From: Anaeramoeba ignava
Lineage: Eukaryota > Metamonada > Anaeramoebidae
Reading direction: 5' to 3'
DNA: 64,000 nt
Assembly (NCBI GenBank): GCA_028826165.1
Contig: JAPDFW010000074.1
Span: 310,001-374,000, forward strand
The notes under the pieces were generated by a model. That model did no database searches. It was not told the origin of the DNA and saw only the letters and a program-made list of their open reading frames with translations. The first letter of the stretch is position 1. Each line of letters starts with the position of its first letter. Positions 10,617-20,955 of this stretch are shown here, in pieces. A program made the translations under genes and the position numbers.

Positions 10617-10840
10617 ATTTAAATCTAAAATTAAATTTTGAAAAGAAAATGAAAAGAAAATTAAAAAAGAAAAGGAGAAAGAAATTTAAAAAAGAAAAGG
10701 AGAAAGAAAATCAAAAGATCTTTTATTAAAATTAAAAGTCAAAATGTTGTGTTTTTTATTAAAAAATTAAAAATTAAAAATTAAAAATTAAATTTCATTT
10801 TTTTTATTTTTTTCTTTTTTATTTTTTTTACAAAACACGT
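10617..10840. other. Intergenic spacer between TTC14 and the perilipin-like gene
   Basis: This 224-bp stretch is A-rich after the TTC14 stop (AAATTAAAAAGAAAAGGAG repeated twice near 10655-10705) and becomes T-rich before the next start (10795-10830). No coding-like sequence is visible. Confidence 0.5.
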
Positions 10841-13800
10841 ATGGATAAAATAACTTTTACAAATCAATTTCCAACATCAAAAAATCAAAAAAAAACAAAT
10901 GATTTAATATTTTTTAAACGACTTACACCATCTTGGGTTTATCCAATTCGGAATTTTTTAGAAAAGCGATATATTTTTTCTAAAAAACAAAACAAATTCC
11001 TTAATGTAAACAATTTATAATTAAAATTGAAATTAAAATCAAAATTAAAATTGAAATTAAAATCAAAATCAAAATCAAAATTAATATTAAAATCAAAATT
11101 AAAATTAAAATTAAAATTAAAATTAATATTAATAATTAAAATTAAAATTAAAATTAAAATTAAAATTAAAATTAAAATTAAAATTAAAATTAAAATTAAA
11201 ATTAAAATTAAAATTAAAATTAAAATTAAAATTAAAATTAAAATTAAAATTAAAATTAATATTAAAATTAAAATTAAAATTAAAATCAAAATTAAAATCA
11301 AAATTAAAATTATAATCAAAATAAAGATTATTTTTGAAATTCTTGAAAGAAATTTGACAGATTTTTATGATATAATTGAACCATCAATCCTTCGATTTGA
11401 TAATTTTTCTTGTAAACAATTAGACAGAATTGAAATTAGTTTAAAATCTACAAGAAATAAATTTGAATCTGCTATTGAAAATATGAAACATAGAGCTGAT
11501 GATGCTGTTAATTGGATTAAAGAATCAAAACCAAAACTTCAACCAACTTCAATTTCAGAAATGGTTCAAAAAGTTCTTAAACAAACAGAAGAATTTGCAG
11601 TTGAATTTGAAAAACAAACTGAATTTTTAGATGAAAATTTTCCAACAACAAGAACAACAGAAAATTCAAATGAAAATTTAAATCAAAATATAAATCAAAA
11701 TTCAAAAGATAATTCAAAAGATAATTCAAAAGAAAATATAAATCAAAATTTAAATGATAATTTAAATCAAAATACAAATGATAATTCAAATGATAATTCA
11801 AATGATAATTTAAATGAAAATTTAAATGATAATTTAAATCAAAATTCAAAAGATAATTCAAATGATAATTCAAATGATAATTTAAATCAAAATATAAATC
11901 AAAATTCAAATGAAAATTTAAATCAAAATTTAAATCAAAATTCAAATGATAATTTAAATCAAAATTCAAAAGAAAATATAAATCAAAATTTAAATGATAA
12001 TTTAAATCAAAATTCAAAAGATAATTTAAAAGATAATTCAAATGAAAATTCAAAAGATAATTCAAATCAAAATTCAAAAGATAATTCAAATCAAAATTCA
12101 AATCAAAATTCAAATGATAATTTAAATGATAATTTAAATCAAAATTCAAAAGATAATTTAAAAGATAATTTAAATCAAAATTCAAATGATAATTTAAATG
12201 ATAATTTAAATCAAAATTCAAAAGATAATTTAAAAGATAATTCAAATGAAAATTCAAATGATAATTCAAATGAAAATTCAAATGATAATTCAAATGAAAA
12301 TTCAAAAGATAATTCAAATCAAAATTCAAATCAAAATTTAAAAGATAATTTAAATCAAAATCAAAAATTCATTCAAAAAGATCCTTTTATTTATAATCCT
12401 AAACTTATAATTACTCAACACTTTGAAATTCCAGAAGATATTAAATCTTCAATTTTTCAAAATTTAAATCAAAATTTAAATCAAAACTCAAATCAAAATC
12501 AAAATCAAAAAGAAAAAGTTGTTCGCATTCACATTCACCCTCTCCAACAAACAAAAACTGAATCAGTATCAAAGTTTCCAAGTTTTAATTTCGAATCAAT
12601 GAAAGATGGATTAAATTTTGTTATTGATAAAGGATCATCAACAATTTTTGATATTTCACAAACAAAATTACTTCAATCAATGGCAAAAAGTATTGATTCA
12701 AGTATTATTTACTTAAAATCTTTTCTCACAAAAAATCCTGTAATTTTTATTTTTCAATATTTCTCAAAAATCTTATAAAAATGATTTTTTTTATTTAATT
12801 TAAAAATTAATTACTCAAGAAAGTAACACCTCCTAAACAAGTTCAAGTCAAAAAAAGATCAGAAATTCTTGAAATTGCAAATGATGTGAAAAGTGTTATT
12901 TTTGCATTTTTATTATTTCCATTTTATTTAATCAAATTAAAAATTCAAAAAGTGATTAAATTTCTTCTTCGAAAAAGCAAAAAAATGAGGAAGAAAATCA
13001 AGGCATATTTTATAAAACCAAAAGGAAAAACAGAAAAGGAAAAAGAAAAGGAAAAAGCTAAAATTGAAAATGTTCAAAATCAATATCTTCAAAAATTGAC
13101 AGAAATGAAAGAATCAGCATTGAATGAATTGAAAAAAACAGAAAAATTTATCATTTCATTACTTAATTCTTCTTTTTCTAATTTAAAATCTGTTATTCCA
13201 TCAATTTCTTTCAAGAATAATTCAACAAAAGAAGCACAATCAATAAAAAAAGAATTAGAAAAGGAAATTACAAGTGATGAGGAGACATCACGTCTTTCTC
13301 AAGCTATTGAACAACTTCCAAATCTTCAATTAATTGTCAATTCTTTTTCTTCTTATGCAATTGATATTGCTAATTATTTTAAAAATGATCTAACTGATTC
13401 AGGAAATAAGTTTTTTGAAAAATTATCTCATTCAGAATTTTTTGGTCCAAGAAATATTATTGAATCAATGAATAAAGAAGTTGTTGATTCTATTATTTCT
13501 CTTCAAGAAAATGCTATTTTGAGAATGAGTTCAATTGTTTCTTTTATAACTAATGTTGAAAACCCTACACATAATTTATCAAATTTAAATTTCAATCGAG
13601 ATTTTGATCATTTGGATGATAATTTACAATCAATTTTAAAAGAGAATTTAAATCAAAATTTAAATAAAAATTCAAATGAAAATTCAAATGAAAATTTAAA
13701 AGAAAATTTAAATGAAAATTTAAATCAAAATTCAAATGAAAATACAAATGAAAATTTAAATGAAAATACAAATGAAAATTTAAATGAAAATACAAATGAA

Positions 13801-14100
13801 AATTCAAATGAAAATTCAAATGAAAATTCAAATGAAAATTTAAATCAAAATTCAAATGAAAATACAAATGAAAATTCAAATGAAAATTCAAATGAAAATT
13901 TAAATCAAAATTCAAATGAAAATACAAATGAAAATTCAAATGAAAATTCAAATGAAAATTTAAATCAAAATTCAAATGAAAATATAAATCAAAATTCAAA
14001 TGAAAATTTAAATCAAAATTTAAATGAAAATACAAATGAAAATTCAAATCAAAATTCAAATGAAAATTTAAATCAAAATTCAAATGAAAATTTAAATTAA
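10841..14100 (+). CDS. Perilipin-like lipid-droplet protein with N-x-N-x repeats
   Basis: Three exons: 10841-11005, 11327-12739 and 12820-14100. The introns of 321 and 80 nt are both phase 0, and the product is 952 residues. Just after intron 1 the stretch DFYDIIEPSILRFDNFSCKQ followed by LDRIEISLKS matches the perilipin N-terminal region (IIQKLEPQIA...ACKGLDRIEE in animals), including the Cys-Lys-x-Leu-Asp-Arg-Ile-Glu core. Helical, amphipathic-looking segments follow, then about 240 residues of N-L/S-N-Q/E/D repeats, a second helical part with a hydrophobic stretch (VIFAFLLFPFYLIKLKIQKV), and a second N-x-N-x repeat to the stop. Perilipins coat lipid droplets and control lipase access. The length is about twice that of animal perilipins because of the repeats. 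Exon joins are supported by exact phase; the family call rests on one conserved block. Confidence 0.6.
11006..11326 (+). repeat. Intron 1 of the perilipin-like gene: (AAATTA)n array
   Basis: The intron runs from gtaaacaatt to cataataaag-type acceptor ataaag and is built of AAATTA hexamers with interspersed AAATCA and AAATTG variants. It contains no complex sequence. Confidence 0.85.
11656..12366 (+). repeat. Coding N-x-N-x repeat in the perilipin-like gene
   Basis: A six-base/12-base periodicity (AATTCAAATGAT, AATTTAAATCAA, AATTCAAAAGAT) encodes N-S/L-N-D/Q/E and K-D variants. The codon frame is kept perfectly over about 700 bp. A second coding array of the same type lies at about 13640-14097. 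Confidence 0.9.
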
Positions 14101-15365
14101 AATATAAATCAAAATTCAAATGAAAACTTAAATGAAAATTTAAATCAAAATTTAAATCAAAATTTAAATGAAAATTCAAATCAAAATTCAAATCAAAATT
14201 CAAATCAAAATTCAAATCAAAATTCAAATCAAAATTCAAATCAAAATTTAAATCAAAATTCAAATGAAAATACAAATCAAAATTTAAATCAAAATTCAAA
14301 TGAAAATTTAAATCAAAATTCAAATCAAAATTTAAATCAAAATTTAAATGAAAATTCAAATGAAAATTTAAATCAAAATTCAAATGAAAATACAAATCAA
14401 AATTCAAATCAAAATTTAAATCAAAATTCAAATCAAAACTTAAATGAAAATTTAAATCAAAATTTAAATCAAAATTCAAATCAAAATTTCAAATCAAAAT
14501 TCAAATGAAAATTCAAATCAAAATTTAAATGAAAACTTAAATCAAAATTCAAATCAAAATTCAAATGAAAATTCAAATCAAAATTTAAATGAAAATTGAA
14601 ATGAAAATTCAAATCAAAATTTAAATGAAAATTTAAATCAAAATTCAAATCAAAATTCAAATCAAAATTTAAATCAAAATTCAAATGAAAATTCAAATGA
14701 AAATTCAAATCAAAATTTAAATGAAAATTTAAATCAAAATTTAAATCAAAATTTAAATCAAAATTTAAATCAAAATTTAAATCAAAATTCAAATTAAAAT
14801 TCAAATGAAAATCTAAATGAAAATATAAATTAAAATTCAAATCAGAATTGAAATGAAAATTTAAATTAAAATTTAAATCAAAATTCAAATTAAAATTCAA
14901 ATGAAAATCTAAATGAAAATCTAAATGAAAATATAAATTAAAATTCAAATCAGAATTGAAATGAAAATTCAAATCAAAATTTAAATCAAAATTTAAATCA
15001 AAATTTAAATCAAAATTCAAATGAAAATTTAAATCAAAATTCAAATGAAAATTTAAATTAAAATTTAAATCAAAATTTAAATCAAAATTTAAATTAAAAT
15101 TCAAATGAAAATCTAAATGAAAATCTAAATGAAAATATAAATTAAAATTCAAATCAGAATTGAAATGAAAATTCAAATCAAAATTTAAATCAAAATTTAA
15201 ATCAAAATTAAATGATAATTTAAATCAAAATTTAAATCAAAATTCAAATGAAAATTTAAATCAAAATTTAAATCAAAATCAAATCAAAATTTAAATCAAA
15301 ATTTAAATCAAAATTTAAATCAAAATTTAAATGAAAATTCAAATCAAAATTTAAATGAAAATTTA
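14101..15365. repeat. N-x-N-x array continuing past the stop codon
   Basis: The AATTCAAATCAA/AATTTAAATGAA array of the upstream exon continues for about 1.26 kb beyond the TAA at 14098-14100. That stop is a CAA-to-TAA difference inside the repeat. The same frame stays open until about 14485, where a one-base change (AAATTTCAAATC) shifts it. Further stops and shifts follow, and a larger unit containing AAATCTAAATGAAAATATAA and CAGAATTGAAATGAAAAT recurs near 14812, 14908 and 15110. Confidence 0.75.
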
Positions 15366-15519
15366 ATTGGAAACTTTTTGAATTTTTATTGATTTATTTC
15401 CTTTTTGAAAGAATGGAAAAAGAATTGAAGAATTTTTTTTTTTGGAAGTGAATAAAAAAAAACCAAAAAAAACTTTTGAAAAATCGGAAAAAAAGAAAAT
15501 TTTAAATTTGATTTGAAAA

Positions 15520-17905
15520 TTAGTTAAAATTGGACATCATTTTCTTATAAAGTTCTCTTTTTTCTTGTTCATATTTTGAAACTTTTTGTTTTAAAATTGC
15601 ATATTGTTTTTGAAGATCTTTATTATTTGGTTCAATTTCAAAACCTTTTTTAAAAGTAGTAACTGCATTTTCAAATTCACCTAAATTCATTTCAGCAACT
15701 CCTAATCTATAAAGAGCTCTTAAAGTTTGAGGATTCTTTTCCAAAATCTAAAATGAAAAAATTTTAATTTTAATTTTAATTTTAATTTTAATTTTAATTT
15801 TAATTTTAATTTTAATTTTAATTTTAATTTTAATTTTAATTTTAATTTTGATTTTAATTTTAATTTTAATTTTAATTTTAATTTTAATTTTAATATTAAT
15901 TTAAATTTTGATTTTAATTTTAATTTTAATTTTAATTTTAATTTTAATTTTAATTTTAATTTTAATTTTAATTTTAATTTTAATTTTAATTTTAATTTTA
16001 ATTTTAATTTTAATTTTAATTTTAATTTTAATTTTAATTGAAAACCTTTCTGCATGTTTTCTTAACATCTGCATATTTTTCTAATTTAAGTTGATAAAGA
16101 GCAACATTTAAAGAAAGTTTTAAAATGATTTCTTGTTTTTTTTCTTCATCTTCAGGATCATCTTCAGTTTTCCATTCTTCAAAAAGTTGAAGTCCTTTTT
16201 GTGATTCTTCAATAGCTTCCTGTAATTTATTTTCTCTAAAAAGTGCAATTCCTGTTTCTTTAGCTTTTTCTGCTTTAGTAATTTTAACTTCTAAAGGTTC
16301 TTCTCCTCCAATAATATCTAATAATTCCATTTCAAAAGTAAGTGTTGAATTTGCAGGAATTTTATCAGAAACTGTTTGATTTCCCTTTAAATTTAAATTT
16401 TAATTTTAATTTTAATTTTAATTATAATATTAATTTTAATTTTAATTTTAATTTTAATTATAATATTAATTTTGATTTTGATTTAAATTTTAATTTTAAT
16501 TTTAATTTTAATTTTAATTATAATATTAATTTTAATATTAATTTTAATTTTAATTTTAATTTTAATTTTAATTTTATTTTAATTTTAATTTTTTTTGATA
16601 CAAACATATCCATATTCTGGTTTAATCACAACTTTGCTTTTTTCTCCTATTTTAAAAGTTGGAAGAGAAAGATCCCAACCTTTAATAACTTGTCCAGTTC
16701 CAACAGTTAATTTAAAAGGTTGTCCTCTATTTCTTGAACTATTTAATAGAATAAAAATTAATTTATATTTAAATTTAGATTTTAATTTTGAAATTGATTT
16801 ATATTTTAATTTAGATTTTGATTTTGATTTTAATTTAGATTTTGATTTTAATTTAGATTTTGATTTTGATTTTGATTTATTTTGATTTTGATTTTGATTT
16901 TGATTTTGATTTTGATTTTGATTTTGATTTTGATTTTGATTTTGATTTTGATTTTGATTTTGATTTTGATTTTGATTTTGATTTTGATTTTGATTTTGAT
17001 TTTAATTTAGATTTTAATTTTGATTTTGATTTTGATTTTGATTTTGATTTTGATTTTGATTTTGATTTTGATTTTAAATTTTGATTTTAATTTTGATTTT
17101 GATTTTGATTTTGATTTTGATTTTTTGGATTTGATTTTGATTTTGATTTTGATTTTGATTTTGATTTTGATTTTGATTTTGATTTAAATTTAAATTTTGA
17201 TTTTGATTTTGATTTTGATTTTAATTTTAATTTTAATTTTGAATTTGATTTTGATTTTGATTTTGATTTTGATTTTGATTTTAATTTTAATTTTAATTTT
17301 AATTTTAATTTTGATTTTAATTTTGATTTTGATTTTGAATTTGATTTTGATTTTGATTTTGATTTTGATTTTGATTTTGATTTTGATTTTGATTTTGATT
17401 TTAATTTTGATTTTGATTTTGATTTTGATTTTGATTTTAATTTTGATTTTGATTTTGATTTTGATTTTGATTTTAATTTAGAATTTGATTTTGATTTTGA
17501 TTTTGATTTTGATTTTGATTTTGATTTTGATTTTGATTTTGATTTTGATTTTGATTTTAATTTTAATTTTGATTTTGATTTTGATTTTGATTTTTTGATT
17601 TTGATTTAAATTTTGATTTTAATTTTGATTTTGATTTTGATTTTAATTTTGATTTTAATTTAGAATTTGATTTTGATTTTGATTTTGATTTTGATTTTGA
17701 TTTTGATTTTGATTTTGATTTTGATTTTGATTTAGAAATTGAAATTGATTTTAATGGAAAAATACCTGTCAAAAATTTCACCTTTTTCATTTGTTCCAAC
17801 ATAATGAACTGAAACTTCATCTCCCTTTTTAGGTTTATCACCAGAACCTTCAGTAATAATTGTTTTCACAACACCTCCATCTCCAGAAATATCAATTTCA
17901 CTCAT
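15520..17905 (-). CDS. FKBP-type peptidyl-prolyl isomerase with TPR domain
   Basis: Four exons: 17905-17766, 16738-16606, 16384-16046 and 15747-15520, total 279 residues. Introns are 1027, 221 and 298 nt with matching phases 2, 0 and 0. Residues 1 to about 128 form one FKBP domain with the expected catalytic-pocket motifs VHYVGT, FDSSRNRGQPF, VIKGWD, PEYGY and STLTFEMELLDI. Residues about 140-270 are TPR helices (AKETGIALFRENKLQEAIEE, LGVAEMNLGEFENAVTTFKK). It resembles a one-FKBP-domain version of the FKBP4/5/8 co-chaperones, which bind the C-terminus of HSP90 through TPRs. All three introns are long and repeat-filled, so the exons appear isolated in the raw sequence. Convergent with the perilipin-like gene and divergent from the phosphoesterase gene. 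Confidence 0.92.
15748..16045 (-). repeat. FKBP intron 3: (TTAAAA)n array
   Basis: On the sense strand, from gttttcaatt to ttttag, the 298-nt intron is AATTAA/AAATTA hexamers with rare variants and nothing else. Confidence 0.85.
16385..16605 (-). repeat. FKBP intron 2: (TTAAAA)n array
   Basis: A 221-nt intron of AATTAA hexamers with three AATATTATAATTAAA interruptions near 16421, 16457 and 16519. The donor is gtttgt and the acceptor tttaaag. Confidence 0.85.
16739..17765 (-). repeat. FKBP intron 1: (TCAAAA)n array
   Basis: On the plus strand the 1027-nt intron reads as TTTTGA repeats with some TTTTAA and TTTAGA variants, i.e. TCAAAA on the sense strand. It spans donor gtattt to acceptor attaaatag. 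Its unit differs from that of the next two introns in the same gene. Confidence 0.9.
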
Positions 17906-18032
17906 TTTTTTTTTTGTAATTAAAATTTTTTTATTTAAAAAAAATGAAAAAAAAATGAAAAAAAATTTTTTTATTTTTTTTTTAATTTTTTTTTTGGATT
18001 CAAAATATTTCTTTTTTTCTTTATAAAAAAAT
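17906..18032. promoter_or_regulatory. Bidirectional promoter between FKBP and phosphoesterase genes
   Basis: A 127-bp divergent spacer. On the minus strand there are TTTTTTCATTTTTTTTTCAT units (17940-17966), oriented toward FKBP. On the plus side there are T-runs then TTTCTTTTTTTCTTTATAAA before the ATG at 18033. The element is clearer for FKBP. Confidence 0.4.
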
Positions 18033-20760
18033 ATGACCCAACCAATTAGAAGAGTTAGTACATTTCAAGGAGAAGAAGATAACGTACTCAAATCAACAAC
18101 AACAGATGAAGAAAAATTTGAAATTCTTTCTGAAAAAGAAAATCAACAAAAAAATTCTTCAACAAAACCAGCAAAATATCAATTAAACATAACAAAGAAA
18201 CAATTACAAAATCATAAGGAGCAATCACTGCTCTTCAAAATACTGACTATCCCATATAAACATCCAGCTAGATTAATGGGATTTATTTGGATAATAAATA
18301 TATTCTATTTTGAAGTGATAATTTTTAATCAAAAAATAGACACTTGTAAGTGGCCTGAATTAACAGAAGAAACAGGAAAAAAAGGCAATGAGAAAGAAAA
18401 AAAGAAAATTAGCGAAAAGGATTTATTGAAAATGTTGGTTGTTTCTGATGTACAAGTTACTGATTCAACAAGTTATTATTTTGCAGAAAAACGAGGTTTT
18501 TTTTTATATTTTATTGAATTTTGGTCAGATATTTTTATGAGAAAAGTTTTTAAGAAAATTCAAAATATTCATCCAAATCCTGATATTTTAGTTACTTTGG
18601 GTGATTTATTAGATGGTGGAAGAAAATTGAATGATTTCAAGTATTAAAATCAAAAATCATTTATAAAATTAAAATTCATTTATAAAATTAAAATTCATTT
18701 ATAAAATTAAAATTAAAATTAAAATTAAAATTCATTTATAAAATTAAAATTAAAATTAAAATTAAAATTCATTTATAAAATTAAAATTAATTTATAAAAT
18801 TAATATTAATTTATAAAATTATAATTCATTTATAAAATTAAAATTATTTATAAAATTAAAATTAATTTATAAAATTAAAATTAATTTATAAAATTAAAAA
18901 TTAATTTATAAAATTAAAATTATTTATAAAATTAAAATTCATTTATAAAATTATAATTCATTTATAAAATTAAAATTAATTTATAAAATTAAAATTCATT
19001 TATAAAATTAAAATTCATTTATAAAATTAAAATTCATTTATAAAATTAAAATTCATTTATAAAATTAAAATTCATTTATAAATTATAATTCATTTATAAA
19101 TTATAATTAATTTATAAATTCAAAATCATTTATAAAATTAAAATTAATTTATAAAATTAAAATTCATTTATAAAATTATAATTCATTTATAAAATTAAAA
19201 TTAATTTATAAAATTAAAATTATTTATAAAATTATAATTAATTTATAAAATTATAATTCATTTATAAAATCAAAAATCATTTATAAAATTAAAAATTTAT
19301 AAAATTAAAAATCATTTATAAAATTATAATTATTTATAAAATTAAAATTAATTTATAAATTCAAAATCATTTATAAAATTAAAATTAATTTATAAAATTA
19401 AAATTCATTTATAAAATTATAATTCATTTATAAAATTAAAATTATTTATAAAATTAAAATTCATTTATAAAATTAAAATTATTTATAAAATTAAAATTCA
19501 TTTATAAAATTAAATTCATTTATAAAATTAAATTCATTTATAAAATTATAATTAAAAGTTTTGATTTGGAAATGAAAAGATATAATTGGATTTTTGAACT
19601 TCAAAAAGATATTCCTTTCTTAAATATTTCAGGAAATCATGATATTGGTTATGCAATGTAAAAATATTAAAAATATTAAAAATTAAAAATTAAAAAATTA
19701 AAAATTAAAAATTCAAAAATATTCAAAAATTAAAAATTTCTTTTTTTTAAAAAAAAGTGAAAATAATCCAGAAAATAAAGAAAGATATAAAAGAACATTT
19801 GGCCCACTTAATTTCCAAAAAGAATTAAAAAACTTCACATTTATTGGAATAGATTCATCAAATATTGAAACAGAAGTTGCAAATGAAGAATATCATTTAG
19901 AATTTAGTGAATTTTTGGAAAATATTTCAAAAGAAGTTATTGAAAACCCAAAACAACCAAGAGTATTATTCACTCATTTCCCATTATTTCGTTTCTCTTC
20001 AGATTGTGGAGAATTTGATTTCAAACCTTATCAAAATTTCCATAAATATCAAGGGAAATTAACATATCAACATTATGTTCTTGAAAAAAGTAGCGAAAAA
20101 ATTCTTGATCAAATTCAACCATCATTTATATTTTCAGGACATCTTCATATTCCATGTTATTACTCACATAGGAATAAACACCCAGAATTGATTGTGGGGA
20201 CTTTCTCGTGGTTACAAGGTTATCTACATCCAAGTTATACACTTGTCTCACTTTTTTATGATAAATCAAATATTGATTCACAACCTCAAATTAAATATTC
20301 AGTTTGTTTTCTCCCAAATCAACTTCATGTCTACTTTTGGTATATTGTTCTCTTTATTATTACTATGATTGTGTTCTTTGTTGTTCCCCCTTTTTTCGCT
20401 ATTTGTAATTTTGTTTTTCATTTTAATTCTTCTCAAAAAATTTCTGGTCAAATTTTTTCTTCAAAATATTTTCCTGATGATGAAATCAATCATTTTAGTC
20501 AAGATGATAACGAGAATTCAAATTCAAATTCAAATTCTAATTCAAATTCAAATTCAAATTCTAATTCAAATTCTAATTCTAATTCTAATTCTAATTCTAA
20601 TTCTAATTCTAATTCTAATGGAAATCGAATTTTTTCTTTTTGGAAAAGATTTTTTTCTATTCTTCTTTATGAATCAACAAAAAATATAAAACCATTTATC
20701 AAAATGTTAGCAACAGCAATTCCAGTTTATCTTTACATTTTATATTATGAATTAAGATGA
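18033..20760 (+). CDS. ER metallophosphoesterase of the Cdc1/MPPE1 (PGAP5) family
   Basis: Three exons: 18033-18640, 19559-19657 and 19758-20760, giving 569 residues; introns of 918 and 100 nt are both phase 2. The calcineurin-like fold motifs appear in order: SDVQ (about residue 139), GDLLDGG (about 190), GNHD (228-231), FTHFP (about 307) and SGHLH (about 362). Hydrophobic segments lie at about residues 81-100, after the catalytic domain (HVYFWYIVLFIITMIVFFVV) and at the C-terminus. Family members sit in the ER/Golgi membrane and remove an ethanolamine phosphate from GPI anchors (PGAP5) or act in related lipid handling (yeast Cdc1, Ted1). The short phase-2 exon 2 carries the GNHD metal ligand, which confirms the splicing. 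An S-N repeat (about 20516-20620) lies in the membrane-proximal loop. TMEM62-like proteins are an alternative within the same superfamily. Confidence 0.85.
18641..19558 (+). repeat. Phosphoesterase intron 1: 18-19-bp ATTTATAAAATTAAAATTC repeat
   Basis: The 918-nt intron starts gtattaaaatcaaaaatcat and is then a tandem ATTTATAAAATTAAAATTC/A repeat up to acceptor aattaaaag. Variation is confined to the C/A position and to occasional dropped units. Confidence 0.9.
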
Positions 20761-20955
20761 TTATTTTTAGAGAATTAAAAACAAATTTTTTTTTTAAATC
20801 AATATTAAAAATATTAAAAATAATAAATAAATTTTTTTTAAAAAAAAAAGTTCAAATTCTTTTATAAAATTTGTTTTTGAATTGAAAATAAATTGAATTG
20901 AAAATATTTTGAAATGAAAATAAATTGGAATGAAAATAAATTGAGTTATTTGTTC

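Noticed and set aside
10939-11319. Poly(I-L) and poly(K-I) frames in TTAAAA arrays (also 15720-16055, 17197-17481, 62760-63115)
   Set aside because: Frames are open only because hexamers lack stops; they lie in introns bounded by conserved exons.
11577-12329. Minus-strand frame of N-F-D-L/N-Y-H-L repeats (also 13592-15176)
   Set aside because: Antisense reading of the N-x-N-x coding array; no domain, no start context and no splice support.
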